A DNA stretch of 37,061 nucleotides from an uncultured Alphaproteobacteria bacterium (GTDB lineage Bacteria; Pseudomonadota; Alphaproteobacteria; RF32; CAG-239). The stretch covers positions 1 to 37,061 of the forward strand of contig CANPYS010000019.1 of the NCBI GenBank assembly GCA_947588655.1, in the 5' to 3' direction. The position numbers and the translations under genes are program-made. This document shows positions 7,236-17,398 of the stretch, piece by piece. Below the pieces are notes generated by a model. It worked only from the letters and a program-made list of their open reading frames with translations. It was not told the origin of the DNA and did no database searches. The first letter of the stretch is position 1. Each line of letters begins with the position of its first letter.

Positions 7236-9180
7236 GCCTTTCCGCCACCTCCGCAACGGCTTCCGCCGTAATGGAAAAGTGCGCATAAAGCGCCTCGCCT
7301 TTACCGGACGCGCCAAAGCCTTCCATACCGACAAATGCTTGCGCATAACGCTCCCAGCCAAACCGCACGCCGGCCTCAACCGCCACACAAGGCACATTGC
7401 CTAAAACCGCTTTTTGATAAGCCTGCCCTTGCTTTTCAAAAAGCTCCCAACAAGGCATGGAAACAACCGCCGCCGCAATGCCTTTTTCAGCAAGCAACTT
7501 TTGCGCCTCAAGGCCAAGCGAAACCTCAGAGCCTGTCGCCAAAAGCGTCACTTGCCGCAACTTGTTAGAGCCAACATCTGAAATCACATACGCGCCTTTG
7601 GCACATAAGTTTTCTTTTGCTGTCGTGCGCAAAAGGGGCAGATTTTGCCTTGAAAGCGCCAAGATACTCGGGCCCGATTCGTTTTCAAGCGCCAACTGCC
7701 AACATTCTGCCGTTTCAACCGCGTCGCATGGCCGAAAAACATTCATGTTCGGCATCGCGCGATAAGATGCCAAATGCTCCACCGGCTGATGCGTAGGGCC
7801 GTCTTCCCCAACACCAATGGAATCATGCGTCATCACATAAATAACCCGCAAGCCCATCAGCGCCGCCAAACGCATGGACGGCCGCATATAATCTGAAAAC
7901 ACAAAGAACGTGCCACCGTAAGGAATAACACCGCCATGTAGCGCCATGCCGTTCATAAGCGCGCCCATCGCATGCTCTCTGATGCCGTACATCACGTTGT
8001 TGCCGGCATAATCTGCCGCCGTCACGGTTTTCATACCCTCAACAAACGTCAGGTTTGAAGCCGCCAAATCAGCGGAGCCACCCACAATTTGAGGAATATG
8101 CGGCACAATTTTTTCCAAGCACATTTGCGAGGCTTTGCGGCTTGCGACCTTTGTCTTTTGGTTAATCATCTCCGCTTTTAAATCTTGCAAAGCTTTATCC
8201 CAATTTTGAGGCAAAACATTTTCTATAAAATCTTTGAAATTTTGCCCTGCCGCTTTTGCCGATTCGCACCAATCCTCATAAGCTTTTTCAGAGCGTTTGC
8301 CGGCATCGCGCCAAGCCGATAAAATATCTTGAGGAATTTCAAACGGCGCACTTTGCCACTTCAAATTTTGACGCAAAAGCGCTGTTTCTTCCGCGCCTAA
8401 AGGCGAACCATGACACTTGGACGTGCCTTGTTTGTTAGGCGCGCCAAAACCAATGATTGTGCGAACCGAAATCAAATTCGGCTTATCAGAATGTTGCACC
8501 GCTAAAATCGCCTTTTCAATTGATTCGGGATTATGCCCGTCCGCCTCAAAAGTGTTCCACCCCATAGCCTGAAAACGCTTGAGCTGATCGGTAGAATTAG
8601 CTTTATCCACCGTGCCGTCTATCGTGATGTTGTTATTATCCCATAAAACAATCAGCTTGTTTAATTTCAAATGCCCTGCCAAAGACGCCGCCTCTTCGGA
8701 AATGCCTTCCATCAGGCAACCGTCGCCGTTAATGACATAAGTGTAGTGATTGCAAAGCTTGTCGCCAAAGCGCGCGTTAATCAGACGCTCCGCCAAAGCC
8801 ATGCCGACCGCGCTTGAAATGCCCTGCCCCAAAGGACCGGTTGTCATATCAATGCCCGCAAGATGACCATATTCAGGGTGTCCGGCAGTTTTTGAGCCAA
8901 GTTGCCGAAAAGACTTGATGTCATCAAGCGAAATATCTTCATACCCCAAAAGATAAAGGAGCGAATATAAAAGCATAGAGCCATGCCCCGCCGAAAGCAC
9001 AAACCTGTCGCGATCAAACCACTTGGGCGCGCGCGGATTGATTTTTATAAACTTCGTAAACAAAACCGTTGCCGCGTCAGCCATGCCCAAAGGCATGCCG
9101 GGATGTCCGGAATTTGCTTTTTCAATAGCGTCCACACTCAAAAACCTTAAAGCATTCGCCATATTTTCAAAAGTTGTCAT
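7222..9180 (-). CDS. tkt: Transketolase
   Basis: A 652-aa thiamine-diphosphate enzyme of the non-oxidative pentose phosphate pathway, moving two-carbon ketol units between sugar phosphates; E. coli TktA is 663 aa. Motifs seen include the N-terminal SGHPGMPLGMAD, the ThDP-binding GDGCLMEG...NN segment, GPLGQGIS, the pyrimidine-domain GIREHAMGA, and DSIGVGEDGPTHQPVEHL. The ATG at 9178-9180 with AGGAG (9190-9194) is preferred to upstream starts, which would run into the methyltransferase gene. It is the last gene of the minus-strand operon headed by the GGDEF gene, 13 bp behind the methyltransferase stop. Confidence 0.96.
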   Translation of the reverse strand: MTTFENMANALRFLSVDAIEKANSGHPGMPLGMADAATVLFTKFIKINPRAPKWFDRDRFVLSAGHGSMLLYSLLYLLGYEDISLDDIKSFRQLGSKTAGHPEYGHLAGIDMTTGPLGQGISSAVGMALAERLINARFGDKLCNHYTYVINGDGCLMEGISEEAASLAGHLKLNKLIVLWDNNNITIDGTVDKANSTDQLKRFQAMGWNTFEADGHNPESIEKAILAVQHSDKPNLISVRTIIGFGAPNKQGTSKCHGSPLGAEETALLRQNLKWQSAPFEIPQDILSAWRDAGKRSEKAYEDWCESAKAAGQNFKDFIENVLPQNWDKALQDLKAEMINQKTKVASRKASQMCLEKIVPHIPQIVGGSADLAASNLTFVEGMKTVTAADYAGNNVMYGIREHAMGALMNGMALHGGVIPYGGTFFVFSDYMRPSMRLAALMGLRVIYVMTHDSIGVGEDGPTHQPVEHLASYRAMPNMNVFRPCDAVETAECWQLALENESGPSILALSRQNLPLLRTTAKENLCAKGAYVISDVGSNKLRQVTLLATGSEVSLGLEAQKLLAEKGIAAAVVSMPCWELFEKQGQAYQKAVLGNVPCVAVEAGVRFGWERYAQAFVGMEGFGASGKGEALYAHFSITAEAVAEVAERLILQ

Positions 9181-9193
9181 TAAGAATTCTCCT

Positions 9194-10327
9194 TTATTCA
9201 TCTGTAAAAAACGCCACCAACTCGGCGTGATTGGTAAAAACAAACTGGTCAACCATCGTCACTTCCAAAAGCTTGTAACCGCTTGCCAAAAGCACCTTGG
9301 CATCATGAACAAAACTGTGCGGATTGCACGAAACATAAACAATTTTTTGAAACCGCGCCCCTTTTGCTGCAAGCCCGATTTTTTGAACCTGCGCCAAAGC
9401 GCCGGCACGCGGCGGATCAATAACCGCGGCATCAAAGCCTTTAAGCTCATCAGCTGAAAACGGATATTTAAATAAGTTTTTTTGCACAATTTCAACGTTT
9501 GGAATCATCAATCTGTGAAGCACCTGCCGAAAACATTGAAGCGAGCCGGCGCTGATATCTGATGCCACAATTTTAACAGGCTTGTTTTGTAACAACGGAT
9601 ATGAAAACGTACCGATGCCGCAAAACAAATCCGCAATTTTGCCACGCACACCGTTAAGATAATGCTTTACCAAATCAACAAGGGCTTTTTCGCCGGCTTG
9701 AGAGGGTTGCAAAAACATTGCCGGCGCCACATCAACCGAAACACCTGCAATCAAAATCTGCGGAACAAGCTTTTGAACAATCGGCTCCACCAAATCAGAT
9801 TTCGGACGTTTGAGCGAAAAGCGCAAAACATTTTCATTTTGCCGCATAAAATCTGAAACAATCTCACGTTGCGGCAAATCAAAAGCGCCTTCGGTTTCCA
9901 AAACAACGTCTATGCCGTTATCCGCCGCCAAAACCAAAATATCGCCCGAAGTTATGGGCTTTAAGGCTTTATTTTTCCGCCCGTAAACAGGGGCAAGGCA
10001 TAATGCTTCAAGCAACGTTTTAAGCGCAGGCAACAGGGCATTAATGGAATCCAAAAGCGCCACACATTTTTCACAAGGCGCAATTTGGTGGCTTTTTTCA
10101 GCATTAAACCCAAACACAATACGCCCTTTTTGAAAACAAAACGCAAAAGCCGCGCGTCGCCGTTGCCCGTCCGGTATAAAAACAGGCGCGCGCCATATAA
10201 AATCCACACCCTGAAGACCGGTATCCAAAATGCGCTTGACGGTTTGCTCTTTTTGATGTTGATACGCACTTAAGCTCAAATCTCTAAACACGCAACCGCC
10301 ACAATTTTGAGAAAACACGCACCCCAT
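9194..10327 (-). CDS. TrmA/RlmCD-family RNA (uracil-5-)methyltransferase
   Basis: A 377-aa enzyme of COG2265, which methylates C5 of a uridine in RNA using SAM. The N-terminal iron-sulfur cluster cysteines are visible (C3, C9 and C12 in CVFSQNCGGC, plus the later PCEKC). There is no TRAM domain, and the length is near that of E. coli RlmC. The SAM site reads DLFCGIGTFS; the catalytic motifs are DPPRAG and the nucleophile-containing SCNP. The target, probably a 23S rRNA uridine, cannot be fixed from sequence. ATG 10325-10327 follows GGAGG (10331-10335), which lies within the last codons of the GGDEF gene; the two genes abut with no spacer, suggesting translational coupling. Confidence 0.9.
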   Translation of the reverse strand: MGCVFSQNCGGCVFRDLSLSAYQHQKEQTVKRILDTGLQGVDFIWRAPVFIPDGQRRRAAFAFCFQKGRIVFGFNAEKSHQIAPCEKCVALLDSINALLPALKTLLEALCLAPVYGRKNKALKPITSGDILVLAADNGIDVVLETEGAFDLPQREIVSDFMRQNENVLRFSLKRPKSDLVEPIVQKLVPQILIAGVSVDVAPAMFLQPSQAGEKALVDLVKHYLNGVRGKIADLFCGIGTFSYPLLQNKPVKIVASDISAGSLQCFRQVLHRLMIPNVEIVQKNLFKYPFSADELKGFDAAVIDPPRAGALAQVQKIGLAAKGARFQKIVYVSCNPHSFVHDAKVLLASGYKLLEVTMVDQFVFTNHAELVAFFTDE

Positions 10328-11953
10328 TTATTCCTCCGGCAGATTAGTTAAAGAAGGTTCATCCAAAAGTGAAATTTCCTCTATTTTTTCATCTCTAAAA
10401 ATAGGATGCGTATCATCTTTTGCGCGGTTTTGTGGCACTTTTCCCTTCTTTGAGGCTTCATAAAGCGTTACGACATTCCGTCCTTTGTTTTTAGAGGCAT
10501 AAAGCGCTTCATCGGCCATTTCAAGCAAAGCCTCAAGACTATGACGCGGCGCAAAAGGAGCAACGCCAATACTAACAGTAAGCTTAATTTCATCGCCGTC
10601 TTCGGTTAAAACACTGTTATGCTCCACATTAAAACGGAGTCTTTGCGCGGCAATTTCAGCGGCATCGGGCGTAACCTGCGAGAGCAAAACCACAAACTCA
10701 TCGCCGCCGAAACGCGCCAAAACATCTTCATGACGAAAAGTCCGCTCGCAAATGGTCGCCACTTCCATAAGCACCTTATCGCCAACCTTATGCCCATAAG
10801 AATCATTAATATTTTTCAAGTGATCCACATCAAACATCAAAACAGCAAAAGGCTGATGCGTGTGCTTATGCTTAGAGATAACTTCTTCAGCTTTTTGTTC
10901 AAACGAGCGCCTGTTATAAAGCGAGGTCAAAGGATCACGCTCCGAAACAGATTGCATCAAACTTTCAAGTTTTTTGCGTACCATCACGTCTTCAAAAATA
11001 GCATAAACAACCTTTTGCTCGCCATAAGGCATTAAACTAAAAGAACCTGAAGCCCAAAAAGGCAAAGATTCATCAGCGGTTTTGACCAAAACTTCATAAT
11101 CCAAAACCTGTTGCGCGGTTTTTAATTGATTTTCAAGCTGTGCATACGCTTCTTCATCAGCAAAAAAATCAGATAAATGATAATGTTTAAGGGTATTTTG
11201 CGACAATCTGAACATTTGCAAAGCCCCTTTATTCGCAAACAAAATTTCCCGATTCTGCAAGCCGATAATAAAAGTCGGGAGAGGTAAATTTTCAACATTA
11301 AAAACTGTTTTTTCCAAAGATTCGCGCGCATTTTTCAAATTTTCAGAAAGTTCCTCTATACGCATAAGCATATCCGCAAACGCCAAGAAAACAACGCCCA
11401 AAGCCGGCACAGCATAAGAAAAATCAGCCCCCAAAACCCGACAAACCTGCACGCCGCCAATTAAAAAGACCGCCACCGCCGCTAAAATATTGCCCCATTT
11501 CATAACAGATACAAAAGCTAAAAACACAACAAACAAGCCCGCAAGCAACAAAACCTCTTCCAAATAACGCACATACACAAGTTGCTTATCTACAAACATA
11601 AACCAAGCGGCGCTGAACAAAACCACCGTCATAATGTAAAATAAGAGCGAAGGCGGCACATTTTCTTTTTGGCGCAAATGCCATGCCGCCGCGAAAAGCA
11701 ATAACGCATTCAAAAGAGCGACTGAAAGGCGCGCCATCACATAAACTTCTGAGGAAACATCTGCCGAAACAGGCAAATAATCTACCCCATGAAGACAAAA
11801 GAAAAACACATACAAGCCCAAACCACCCAAAAGAAACGTATGTCCTTTTGCAAACGCCAACTTTGTTGGAAAAAACGTGGCAAGAGCCAAAAAGACAAAG
11901 CCACACATCAACGCCAGCGCATACGGCTCGGCAAATAACAAATTCAAAAACAT
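10328..11953 (-). CDS. Membrane diguanylate cyclase (MASE-like TM region, PAS, GGDEF)
   Basis: A 541-aa protein that probably makes cyclic di-GMP. About six hydrophobic segments span the first ~200 residues, followed by a PAS-like domain (around TFIIGLQNREILFANKGAL) and a C-terminal GGDEF domain. The active site RFGGDEF is intact, and RHED exactly five residues upstream is a textbook inhibitory I-site (RxxD), so product feedback is expected. DHLKNINDSYGH is also present. The ATG at 11953 is preferred: the ATG 13 codons upstream has no SD, whereas 11953 has AAGAGTGG nearby. No EAL domain is present. First gene of an operon with the RNA methyltransferase and transketolase. Confidence 0.9.
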   Translation of the reverse strand: MFLNLLFAEPYALALMCGFVFLALATFFPTKLAFAKGHTFLLGGLGLYVFFFCLHGVDYLPVSADVSSEVYVMARLSVALLNALLLFAAAWHLRQKENVPPSLLFYIMTVVLFSAAWFMFVDKQLVYVRYLEEVLLLAGLFVVFLAFVSVMKWGNILAAVAVFLIGGVQVCRVLGADFSYAVPALGVVFLAFADMLMRIEELSENLKNARESLEKTVFNVENLPLPTFIIGLQNREILFANKGALQMFRLSQNTLKHYHLSDFFADEEAYAQLENQLKTAQQVLDYEVLVKTADESLPFWASGSFSLMPYGEQKVVYAIFEDVMVRKKLESLMQSVSERDPLTSLYNRRSFEQKAEEVISKHKHTHQPFAVLMFDVDHLKNINDSYGHKVGDKVLMEVATICERTFRHEDVLARFGGDEFVVLLSQVTPDAAEIAAQRLRFNVEHNSVLTEDGDEIKLTVSIGVAPFAPRHSLEALLEMADEALYASKNKGRNVVTLYEASKKGKVPQNRAKDDTHPIFRDEKIEEISLLDEPSLTNLPEE

Positions 11954-12044
11954 ATTAACCACTCTTAAACCTATCTGCGTGTATGCTAACATAAAAACAT
12001 AAAATAAAAATTAAATTTTATTTTTGAACACAGGGATTTTTCTG

Positions 12045-13232
12045 ATGGAAACACTCAAGCAAAAACATTACGGGCATCGTTTTATTTTAAAAATGGATAA
12101 ACTGCCGGCAAAAGCTATCAATCGTTCTTCACGTTTAAAGGTGATGCTCGCGCTTTTATTGGGTATACTTTTAATTGTGTTTGGCGCTTTTGTTTACCAA
12201 GCAAACAGCGCCCTTGATTACACCGCGCTTAAAAGCGCATTGCCACCCGAGCATGTTCCGTTACACAATTTTTTGCCCCCCTCATTGTTTCCGATAATCA
12301 TCATTATAATCGGTTTGTCTTTAAGCATTTACGCCCTTATAAAATGCACGTTTTATAAAGTTATTTTCTTTGACGGGCAAGACATCACGCTCAAGCATTA
12401 TCAATTTGGGACTTTGCGCCAAAGTTTTACAGAGCCTTTGTATAATTACGAGGGTGTGCTTTTGCGGGTAGAATTTTATCAATCCGGACTGATAAACAAA
12501 AACAAGTTTATTATTGAATTATACCATAACGATCCTGAAAAAATTGTGCCTTTATACATCAGCACAAGTTCACGCTCAATCCGCCGACGCTGGAAAGAAT
12601 ATGCGCAAATGCTCAAGATGCCGGCTTTAAAAATATCAGACAAAGGTTTGGTTTCATACAACGCTCTTAATTTAGACTTACCTTATAAAGAAAACATTGA
12701 ACAATGGCACTTAAACCCTGATTTTGTTTCAATCAAGCAAAAGCCCGCCTACATTCAGTTGCGCTATAAAAACACGGGCGAAAAAATGATTAAAATCAAC
12801 AAAGTTTTTCTAGACGCTTTCAACATTTTAACGCTTGGTTTAATGCTTGTTTTAACGGCTTTATTTTATGTGTTGTGGCAAAACAAAGAAGACGTTTTAG
12901 CTTTTATTCCATTGACCTGGTTTGTGCTTTTAACCGCTTTAACAGGCGTGTTTTTTATATTTGTTTTGCTTGAAATGCTCACCAAAGATATCTTAATTAT
13001 TGCCAAACGAAAGATTGTTCTTTTCCGCAAAAACCCGCTTTACCGCACATTTGAGGGCATCATTCATTTAAACGACATCAAAGGCGTTGACATCAATTTT
13101 ACGCCCACTTTAAATCGTTATAATTTAGTCATACTCTCTAATCAAGAAACGCTTGTCGTTGGGCAAAAGTTGCCTGTGAGCGACTTACGTTGGATACGCA
13201 GTGTTTTAATTAAAGAAATTATTGGTAATTAA
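12045..13232 (+). CDS. Membrane protein of unknown function with four TM segments
   Basis: A 395-aa protein I do not recognise. It has two N-terminal membrane segments (around MLALLLGILLIVFGAFV and FPIIIIIIGLSLSIYALI), a soluble region of roughly 150 residues, two further membrane segments (around ILTLGLMLVLTALFYVLW and WFVLLTALTGVFFIFVLL) and a soluble tail. The paired hairpin-plus-domain layout, with similar IILFDG- and IVLFRKN-type strands after each pair, suggests an internal duplication of a PH-like module, but this is tentative. The ATG at 12045 follows CAGGGA; an in-frame TTG lies seven codons upstream. It is transcribed divergently from the GGDEF gene across a ~90-bp AT-rich gap. Confidence 0.8.
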   Translation: METLKQKHYGHRFILKMDKLPAKAINRSSRLKVMLALLLGILLIVFGAFVYQANSALDYTALKSALPPEHVPLHNFLPPSLFPIIIIIIGLSLSIYALIKCTFYKVIFFDGQDITLKHYQFGTLRQSFTEPLYNYEGVLLRVEFYQSGLINKNKFIIELYHNDPEKIVPLYISTSSRSIRRRWKEYAQMLKMPALKISDKGLVSYNALNLDLPYKENIEQWHLNPDFVSIKQKPAYIQLRYKNTGEKMIKINKVFLDAFNILTLGLMLVLTALFYVLWQNKEDVLAFIPLTWFVLLTALTGVFFIFVLLEMLTKDILIIAKRKIVLFRKNPLYRTFEGIIHLNDIKGVDINFTPTLNRYNLVILSNQETLVVGQKLPVSDLRWIRSVLIKEIIGN

Positions 13233-13244
13233 TCAAGATTTTGA

Positions 13245-13273
13245 TTGATAATTTAAGAAAACGTGCGTATATT
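13245..13273 (+). promoter_or_regulatory. Promoter for the yfgM-bamB-der-sirtuin operon
   Basis: TTGATA (13245-13250), 17-bp spacer, TATATT (13268-13273), 30 nt ahead of the ATG at 13303. Confidence 0.55.
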
Positions 13274-13302
13274 ATGCCTAAATTAAAGAAAGGATATATA
13301 CC

Positions 13303-14031
13303 ATGAAGAAACAGCACCCTGTCAAAAAAGAGAACAAACGCTCGTTGCCCTCTGTCAAAAAGACTTCGCCAGCCACCGCGGACGATGCGATGACTGACGC
13401 TTTCATCAATGAAGTCACGGACGATGTCAAGAATGATAATCTTAAAGCTTTTTGGAAGCGCTACGGCGTTTATGTGGTGCTCGCGGTGGCAATTGGCGTG
13501 AGCGCGGCGGTAAGTTTTGAATCGGTTAAGAGCTGGTACAACGCCAAGTTTCAGCGCCAGACTGAAAATTATATTGCCGCGGTGTATACTCCTGATTTGA
13601 ACGATGCTAAAAATACGCTTGAAAAAATTGCAAGCGATACAAACGGCATTTATAGCGAGTTAGCGCGTATTCAAATTGCCAACATTTTGTTTGAGCAAAA
13701 CAAAAATGATGAAGCCGTTGCGGTTTTGGAAGAGTTAAGCGCCGATTCTTCACTTGATGAAACAATTCAGAGTTTAGCCACCTTAAAATTGGCGGCTTAT
13801 AAGGTTGATTTTGCCCCGCAGGCTGAAATTCAAACTTTGTTAGCCCCGCTTGCTGGTTCGGATTCGGTATTTAAACCCCTCGCGCAAGATTTACTTGCGA
13901 TGTCTGCCATTCAAAACGGCAACATTGAGCAAGCGCGCACGATTTACGCCGACCTCTTGCAAAGCGAGCATATTTCTGAAAATTTCAGAACACGCATTCA
14001 AGATATGTTATCCGCCCTTTCTGACTTGTAA
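13303..14031 (+). CDS. YfgM-like tetratricopeptide membrane protein
   Basis: A 242-aa protein with a charged cytoplasmic N-terminus of ~50 residues, one membrane segment (about residues 53-72, YGVYVVLAVAIGVSAAVSF) and a TPR-like periplasmic domain. This matches the TPR_21/YfgM type of ancillary SecYEG-associated protein, thought to hand secreted proteins to periplasmic chaperones. The order here, followed by bamB and der, is the same as yfgM-bamB-der in E. coli, which supports the call. AAAGGA precedes the ATG. Confidence 0.85.
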   Translation: MKKQHPVKKENKRSLPSVKKTSPATADDAMTDAFINEVTDDVKNDNLKAFWKRYGVYVVLAVAIGVSAAVSFESVKSWYNAKFQRQTENYIAAVYTPDLNDAKNTLEKIASDTNGIYSELARIQIANILFEQNKNDEAVAVLEELSADSSLDETIQSLATLKLAAYKVDFAPQAEIQTLLAPLAGSDSVFKPLAQDLLAMSAIQNGNIEQARTIYADLLQSEHISENFRTRIQDMLSALSDL

Positions 14032-14042
14032 GAGGAGGTTTT

Positions 14043-15344
14043 ATGTTTAAAAAGTTTTTAGGTATGGTTTTAAGCGTTGGCGCAATCGCCGCGTGTACCA
14101 ATAAAGAGCTGCCGCAAGGCACGCGCCACCCTTTGTTTGAGCCAAAGTTTGAACAAACGGACATCGTAACGCATCAAAAAGCAACGCAAATTCCAACCGC
14201 GGTTTATAATTACCAATGGGCGCAAGCAGGCATTAACGGCGCGCATTTAGGCAACAATTTAGCCGCACCTACAAACCTCAAAAAAGTTTGGACGGCCGAT
14301 TTTGGAGACGGAAGTTCTGAAGCTGATATTTTGCTTGCCACGCCAATTATTGTTGGTCAAATGGTTATAACTGAAGATTCCAACGCCACTGTTAGCGCTT
14401 TTAATTTGGCGGACGGTTCAAGGATATGGCGGCAAAAACTTAAGCCCCAAAGCGCCAACGAAAAAAAATCAACGCTTAAAAGCGCGGGCTTAGCCGCAAG
14501 TGGCAACACCATATTTGCCGCGACGGGTTACGGCGTTATTTATGCCTTAAAAGCCGACACGGGCGAAATTTTATGGCAATATTCGGTTCAAACACCGGTT
14601 CGTAGTGCGCCGACTGTGTGTGGTCAAACGCTTTATGTTTTAACGGTTGATAACAAAATTTTAGCCTTAAACACGGCAGACGGTTCGTTATCTTGGCAAT
14701 ACAACATTTCAGCGGAAGATACGCTTTGGGCAGGTTCTGCCGCGCCGGCATGCAGTGCCGAGAAAAATATGCTTGTCACAGGTTTTTCAAATGGCGAAGT
14801 TCAAGCCTTTAACGCGGGCATAGGTTTTCCGTTGTGGACGTTATCGCTCATTAACACAGACACGGCAGATTTCAAAACGGAAATCAACGCCCTTAAAGCC
14901 GCGCCTGTCATTGATGAGTCTTACGTTTTTGCCACAGGCAACGAATTAACCACCGCGGCTGACGCACGCACCGGCGACAGAGTTTGGGCGCAAAATATTG
15001 GTGGCTCAAATATGCCTTGGGTGGTCGGGCCTTATGTTTATATCACATCGGCTGACAACAAGCTTTATGCTTTAAATAAGAAAGACGGGCAGATTCTTTG
15101 GTCAGTAGATTTAGCCGCGTTAGATGAAGATTTTGACGAGGATTCGCGTTTTTTTGCGCCAATTATGTTAAGTTCCAAAATTTTAGCAGCAAGCAGCAAC
15201 GGCAATGTTTATGCTTTTTCGGCTGAAGACGGCACTTTGCTTTATCAAATGTCTTTAAACAAAGATCTTGCCGCCGCACCGATTTTTGCAAACGGTTATC
15301 TTATTTTTATGACGGATAACGCCAAGCTTGTGGCTTATCAATAA
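14043..15344 (+). CDS. bamB: BamB-like outer-membrane assembly lipoprotein (PQQ beta-propeller)
   Basis: A 433-aa lipoprotein precursor: a short hydrophobic signal ends in the lipobox IAAC (Cys at about residue 18). The rest is a series of beta-propeller blades with the PQQ-like pattern ([49 protein letters not shown]). BamB is the propeller subunit of the BAM complex that inserts outer-membrane proteins. The SD GAGGAGG is strong. The gene lies 11 bp after the yfgM-like gene and 9 bp before der, as expected for this conserved cluster. Confidence 0.9.
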   Translation: MFKKFLGMVLSVGAIAACTNKELPQGTRHPLFEPKFEQTDIVTHQKATQIPTAVYNYQWAQAGINGAHLGNNLAAPTNLKKVWTADFGDGSSEADILLATPIIVGQMVITEDSNATVSAFNLADGSRIWRQKLKPQSANEKKSTLKSAGLAASGNTIFAATGYGVIYALKADTGEILWQYSVQTPVRSAPTVCGQTLYVLTVDNKILALNTADGSLSWQYNISAEDTLWAGSAAPACSAEKNMLVTGFSNGEVQAFNAGIGFPLWTLSLINTDTADFKTEINALKAAPVIDESYVFATGNELTTAADARTGDRVWAQNIGGSNMPWVVGPYVYITSADNKLYALNKKDGQILWSVDLAALDEDFDEDSRFFAPIMLSSKILAASSNGNVYAFSAEDGTLLYQMSLNKDLAAAPIFANGYLIFMTDNAKLVAYQ

Positions 15345-15353
15345 GGAAGGACG

Positions 15354-16700
15354 ATGCCTTTAAAAGTTGCTATAGTCGGACGACCAAACGTCGGCAAATC
15401 CACTCTTTTTAACCGCTTAACAGGGCGCAAAACCGCTATTGTGCATAATCGCCCCGGCGTCACGCGCGACCGCAAAGAGGCCAAAGCCAAACTTTTTGAT
15501 TTAGACTTAACAATCATTGACACGGCAGGTTATGAAGATGCCAAAGGCGATAATACCGAAACGCGCATGACCGCTCAAACGCTCCGTGCCATTAAGGAGG
15601 CTGATGCTTGCCTGTTTTTAACGGACGCGCGCTCGGGGCTTCATCCGCATGATGAAACATTTGCCGCCCTTGTGCGCCAAAGCGGCAGACCTACCATTTT
15701 GCTTGCCAACAAATGCGAGGGGAAAGCGCAGGAAGACGCCATATTTGAGGCTTATAAACTCGGCCTTGGCGAGCCGATTGCTTTTTCTGCCGAGCATGGT
15801 TTGGGGCTTGATACGCTTTATGAGGCTTTGCAACCCTTTGTAAAAGAGGAGCCAAAAGAACAAACATCAGATGAAAAGCCCATTCAGGTGGCGATTGTCG
15901 GTCGCCCGAACGTGGGCAAATCCACCCTTGTTAATGCGCTTTTAAAAGACGAGCGTATGCTCACAGGTCCTGAGGCAGGTCTCACGCGCGATGCTATTGC
16001 CAGCCGGTTTACTTATCAAAACCGCGCGTTTATGCTTGTGGATACGGCAGGGCTTCGGCGGCAAAGCCGCATTGAGGGTTCGTTAGAGCGTATGGCCGCG
16101 GCGGATACAAAGCACGCCGTCTCTATGGCGCAAGTGGTGGTGTTGGTTCTTGACGCGGACGCCGTTCTTGAAAAGCAAGATTTAACCATTGCCCGAAACG
16201 TGATTGATGAGGGGCGCGCGCTTGTGATTGCCGTCAACAAATGGGACATCGCCAATAAAAAAGCCGCGCTTGAGCGCTTAAACGACAAACTTCAAACCTC
16301 ATTAACGCAAGTCACGGGCATTCCGACGGTAACCATTTCCGCCTTAAAAAGCGAGGGCTTGGACAAGCTGATGCAAGCGGTTTTGAAAGTTTACGAACGT
16401 TGGAACACGCGCATTCCGACAGCACCTTTAAATCAGTGGTTTGCCGATGTGCAGGAAAAAAACACCACGCCTTTGGGCAAAAATAAGCGCCGGATAAAGC
16501 TTAAATACATCACGCAAGCGAAAAGCCGTCCGCCGTCATTTTTCATTTTTTCAAGCAACCCTGAGGGCTTGCCCGATTCGTATTTGCGTTATCTGATCAA
16601 TGACTTGCGCGAGACTTTTGGCTTGGGTGGCATCCCGATTCGCATTCAGGTGCGCAAGTCTGATAATCCTTATGCTGATAAAAAGGCAAAGCGCGCATGA
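15354..16700 (+). CDS. der: Ribosome assembly GTPase Der (EngA)
   Basis: A 448-aa protein with two tandem GTPase domains, unique to Der, and a C-terminal KH-like domain; it acts in 50S subunit maturation. Domain 1 has GRPNVGKST (residues 8-16), DTAGYED and NKCE; domain 2 has [21 protein letters not shown] and NKWD. The KH-like region includes [24 protein letters not shown] precedes the ATG. The stop overlaps the sirtuin start by 4 bp (ATGA), so translation is probably coupled. Confidence 0.97.
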   Translation: MPLKVAIVGRPNVGKSTLFNRLTGRKTAIVHNRPGVTRDRKEAKAKLFDLDLTIIDTAGYEDAKGDNTETRMTAQTLRAIKEADACLFLTDARSGLHPHDETFAALVRQSGRPTILLANKCEGKAQEDAIFEAYKLGLGEPIAFSAEHGLGLDTLYEALQPFVKEEPKEQTSDEKPIQVAIVGRPNVGKSTLVNALLKDERMLTGPEAGLTRDAIASRFTYQNRAFMLVDTAGLRRQSRIEGSLERMAAADTKHAVSMAQVVVLVLDADAVLEKQDLTIARNVIDEGRALVIAVNKWDIANKKAALERLNDKLQTSLTQVTGIPTVTISALKSEGLDKLMQAVLKVYERWNTRIPTAPLNQWFADVQEKNTTPLGKNKRRIKLKYITQAKSRPPSFFIFSSNPEGLPDSYLRYLINDLRETFGLGGIPIRIQVRKSDNPYADKKAKRA

Positions 16701-17398
16701 ACAAAGTGCCTGATATATTTATATTAACAGGCGCGGGCATTTCCGCGGAATCCGGCTTGGCGACATTTCGCGCGCAAAACGGGCTTTGGAACAATCATAA
16801 AGTGGAAGATGTGGCGTCTGTGGAAGGCTTTGCCAAAGATCCTGATTATGTGCGCGCCTTTTATAACGACTTAAAGCCCGAGGTGCAAAAGGCAGAACCA
16901 AACGCCGCGCATTTATGCTTGGCAAAGCTTGAAAAACTTTGGAAAGGCAACGTCAACATCATCACGCAAAATGTAGATACATTGCATGAAAAAGCCGGCA
17001 GTAAAAATGTTTGGCACATTCACGGCCGCATTGATGAGGCGCTTTGTTTAAGTTGCGGCTATGTTTTAAACACCTGGCAAGATGTGAATGCTCAAACAAT
17101 TTGCCCACATTGCCAAACAAAGGGCAATTTTAAGCCAAATATTGTGTTTTTCGGCGAAAATCTGCAATATATGGACACGGTGGAACGCTTGCTCCGCACG
17201 GCAGATTTGTTTATTTCCATTGGCACATCGGGCGTGGTTTATCCGGCGGCGGGCTTTGTGCAAACGGCAAAATATTACGGCGCGCGAACTTTAGAATTTA
17301 ACTTGGAAACCACCTCAAACAACTTTTATTTTGATAAACATATCACGGGCAAATGCACCGAAACCCTCCCGCCATTTATCACCGAACTCTTGGGCTAA
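16697..17398 (+). CDS. cobB: Sir2-family NAD-dependent protein deacylase (CobB-like)
   Basis: A 233-aa bacterial sirtuin, expected to remove acyl groups from protein lysines using NAD. Visible motifs: GAGISAESGLATFR (NAD binding), TQNVDTLHEKAG, the catalytic HIHGR, two CxxC zinc pairs (CLSC and CPHC), and GTSG. The family's class III signature Tyr-x-x-Arg, which binds succinyl/malonyl groups, is incomplete: Tyr56 is kept (AFYNDL) but the Arg position is Leu59, so simple deacetylation may be favoured; this is inference. It overlaps der by 4 bp. Confidence 0.93.
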   Translation: MNKVPDIFILTGAGISAESGLATFRAQNGLWNNHKVEDVASVEGFAKDPDYVRAFYNDLKPEVQKAEPNAAHLCLAKLEKLWKGNVNIITQNVDTLHEKAGSKNVWHIHGRIDEALCLSCGYVLNTWQDVNAQTICPHCQTKGNFKPNIVFFGENLQYMDTVERLLRTADLFISIGTSGVVYPAAGFVQTAKYYGARTLEFNLETTSNNFYFDKHITGKCTETLPPFITELLG

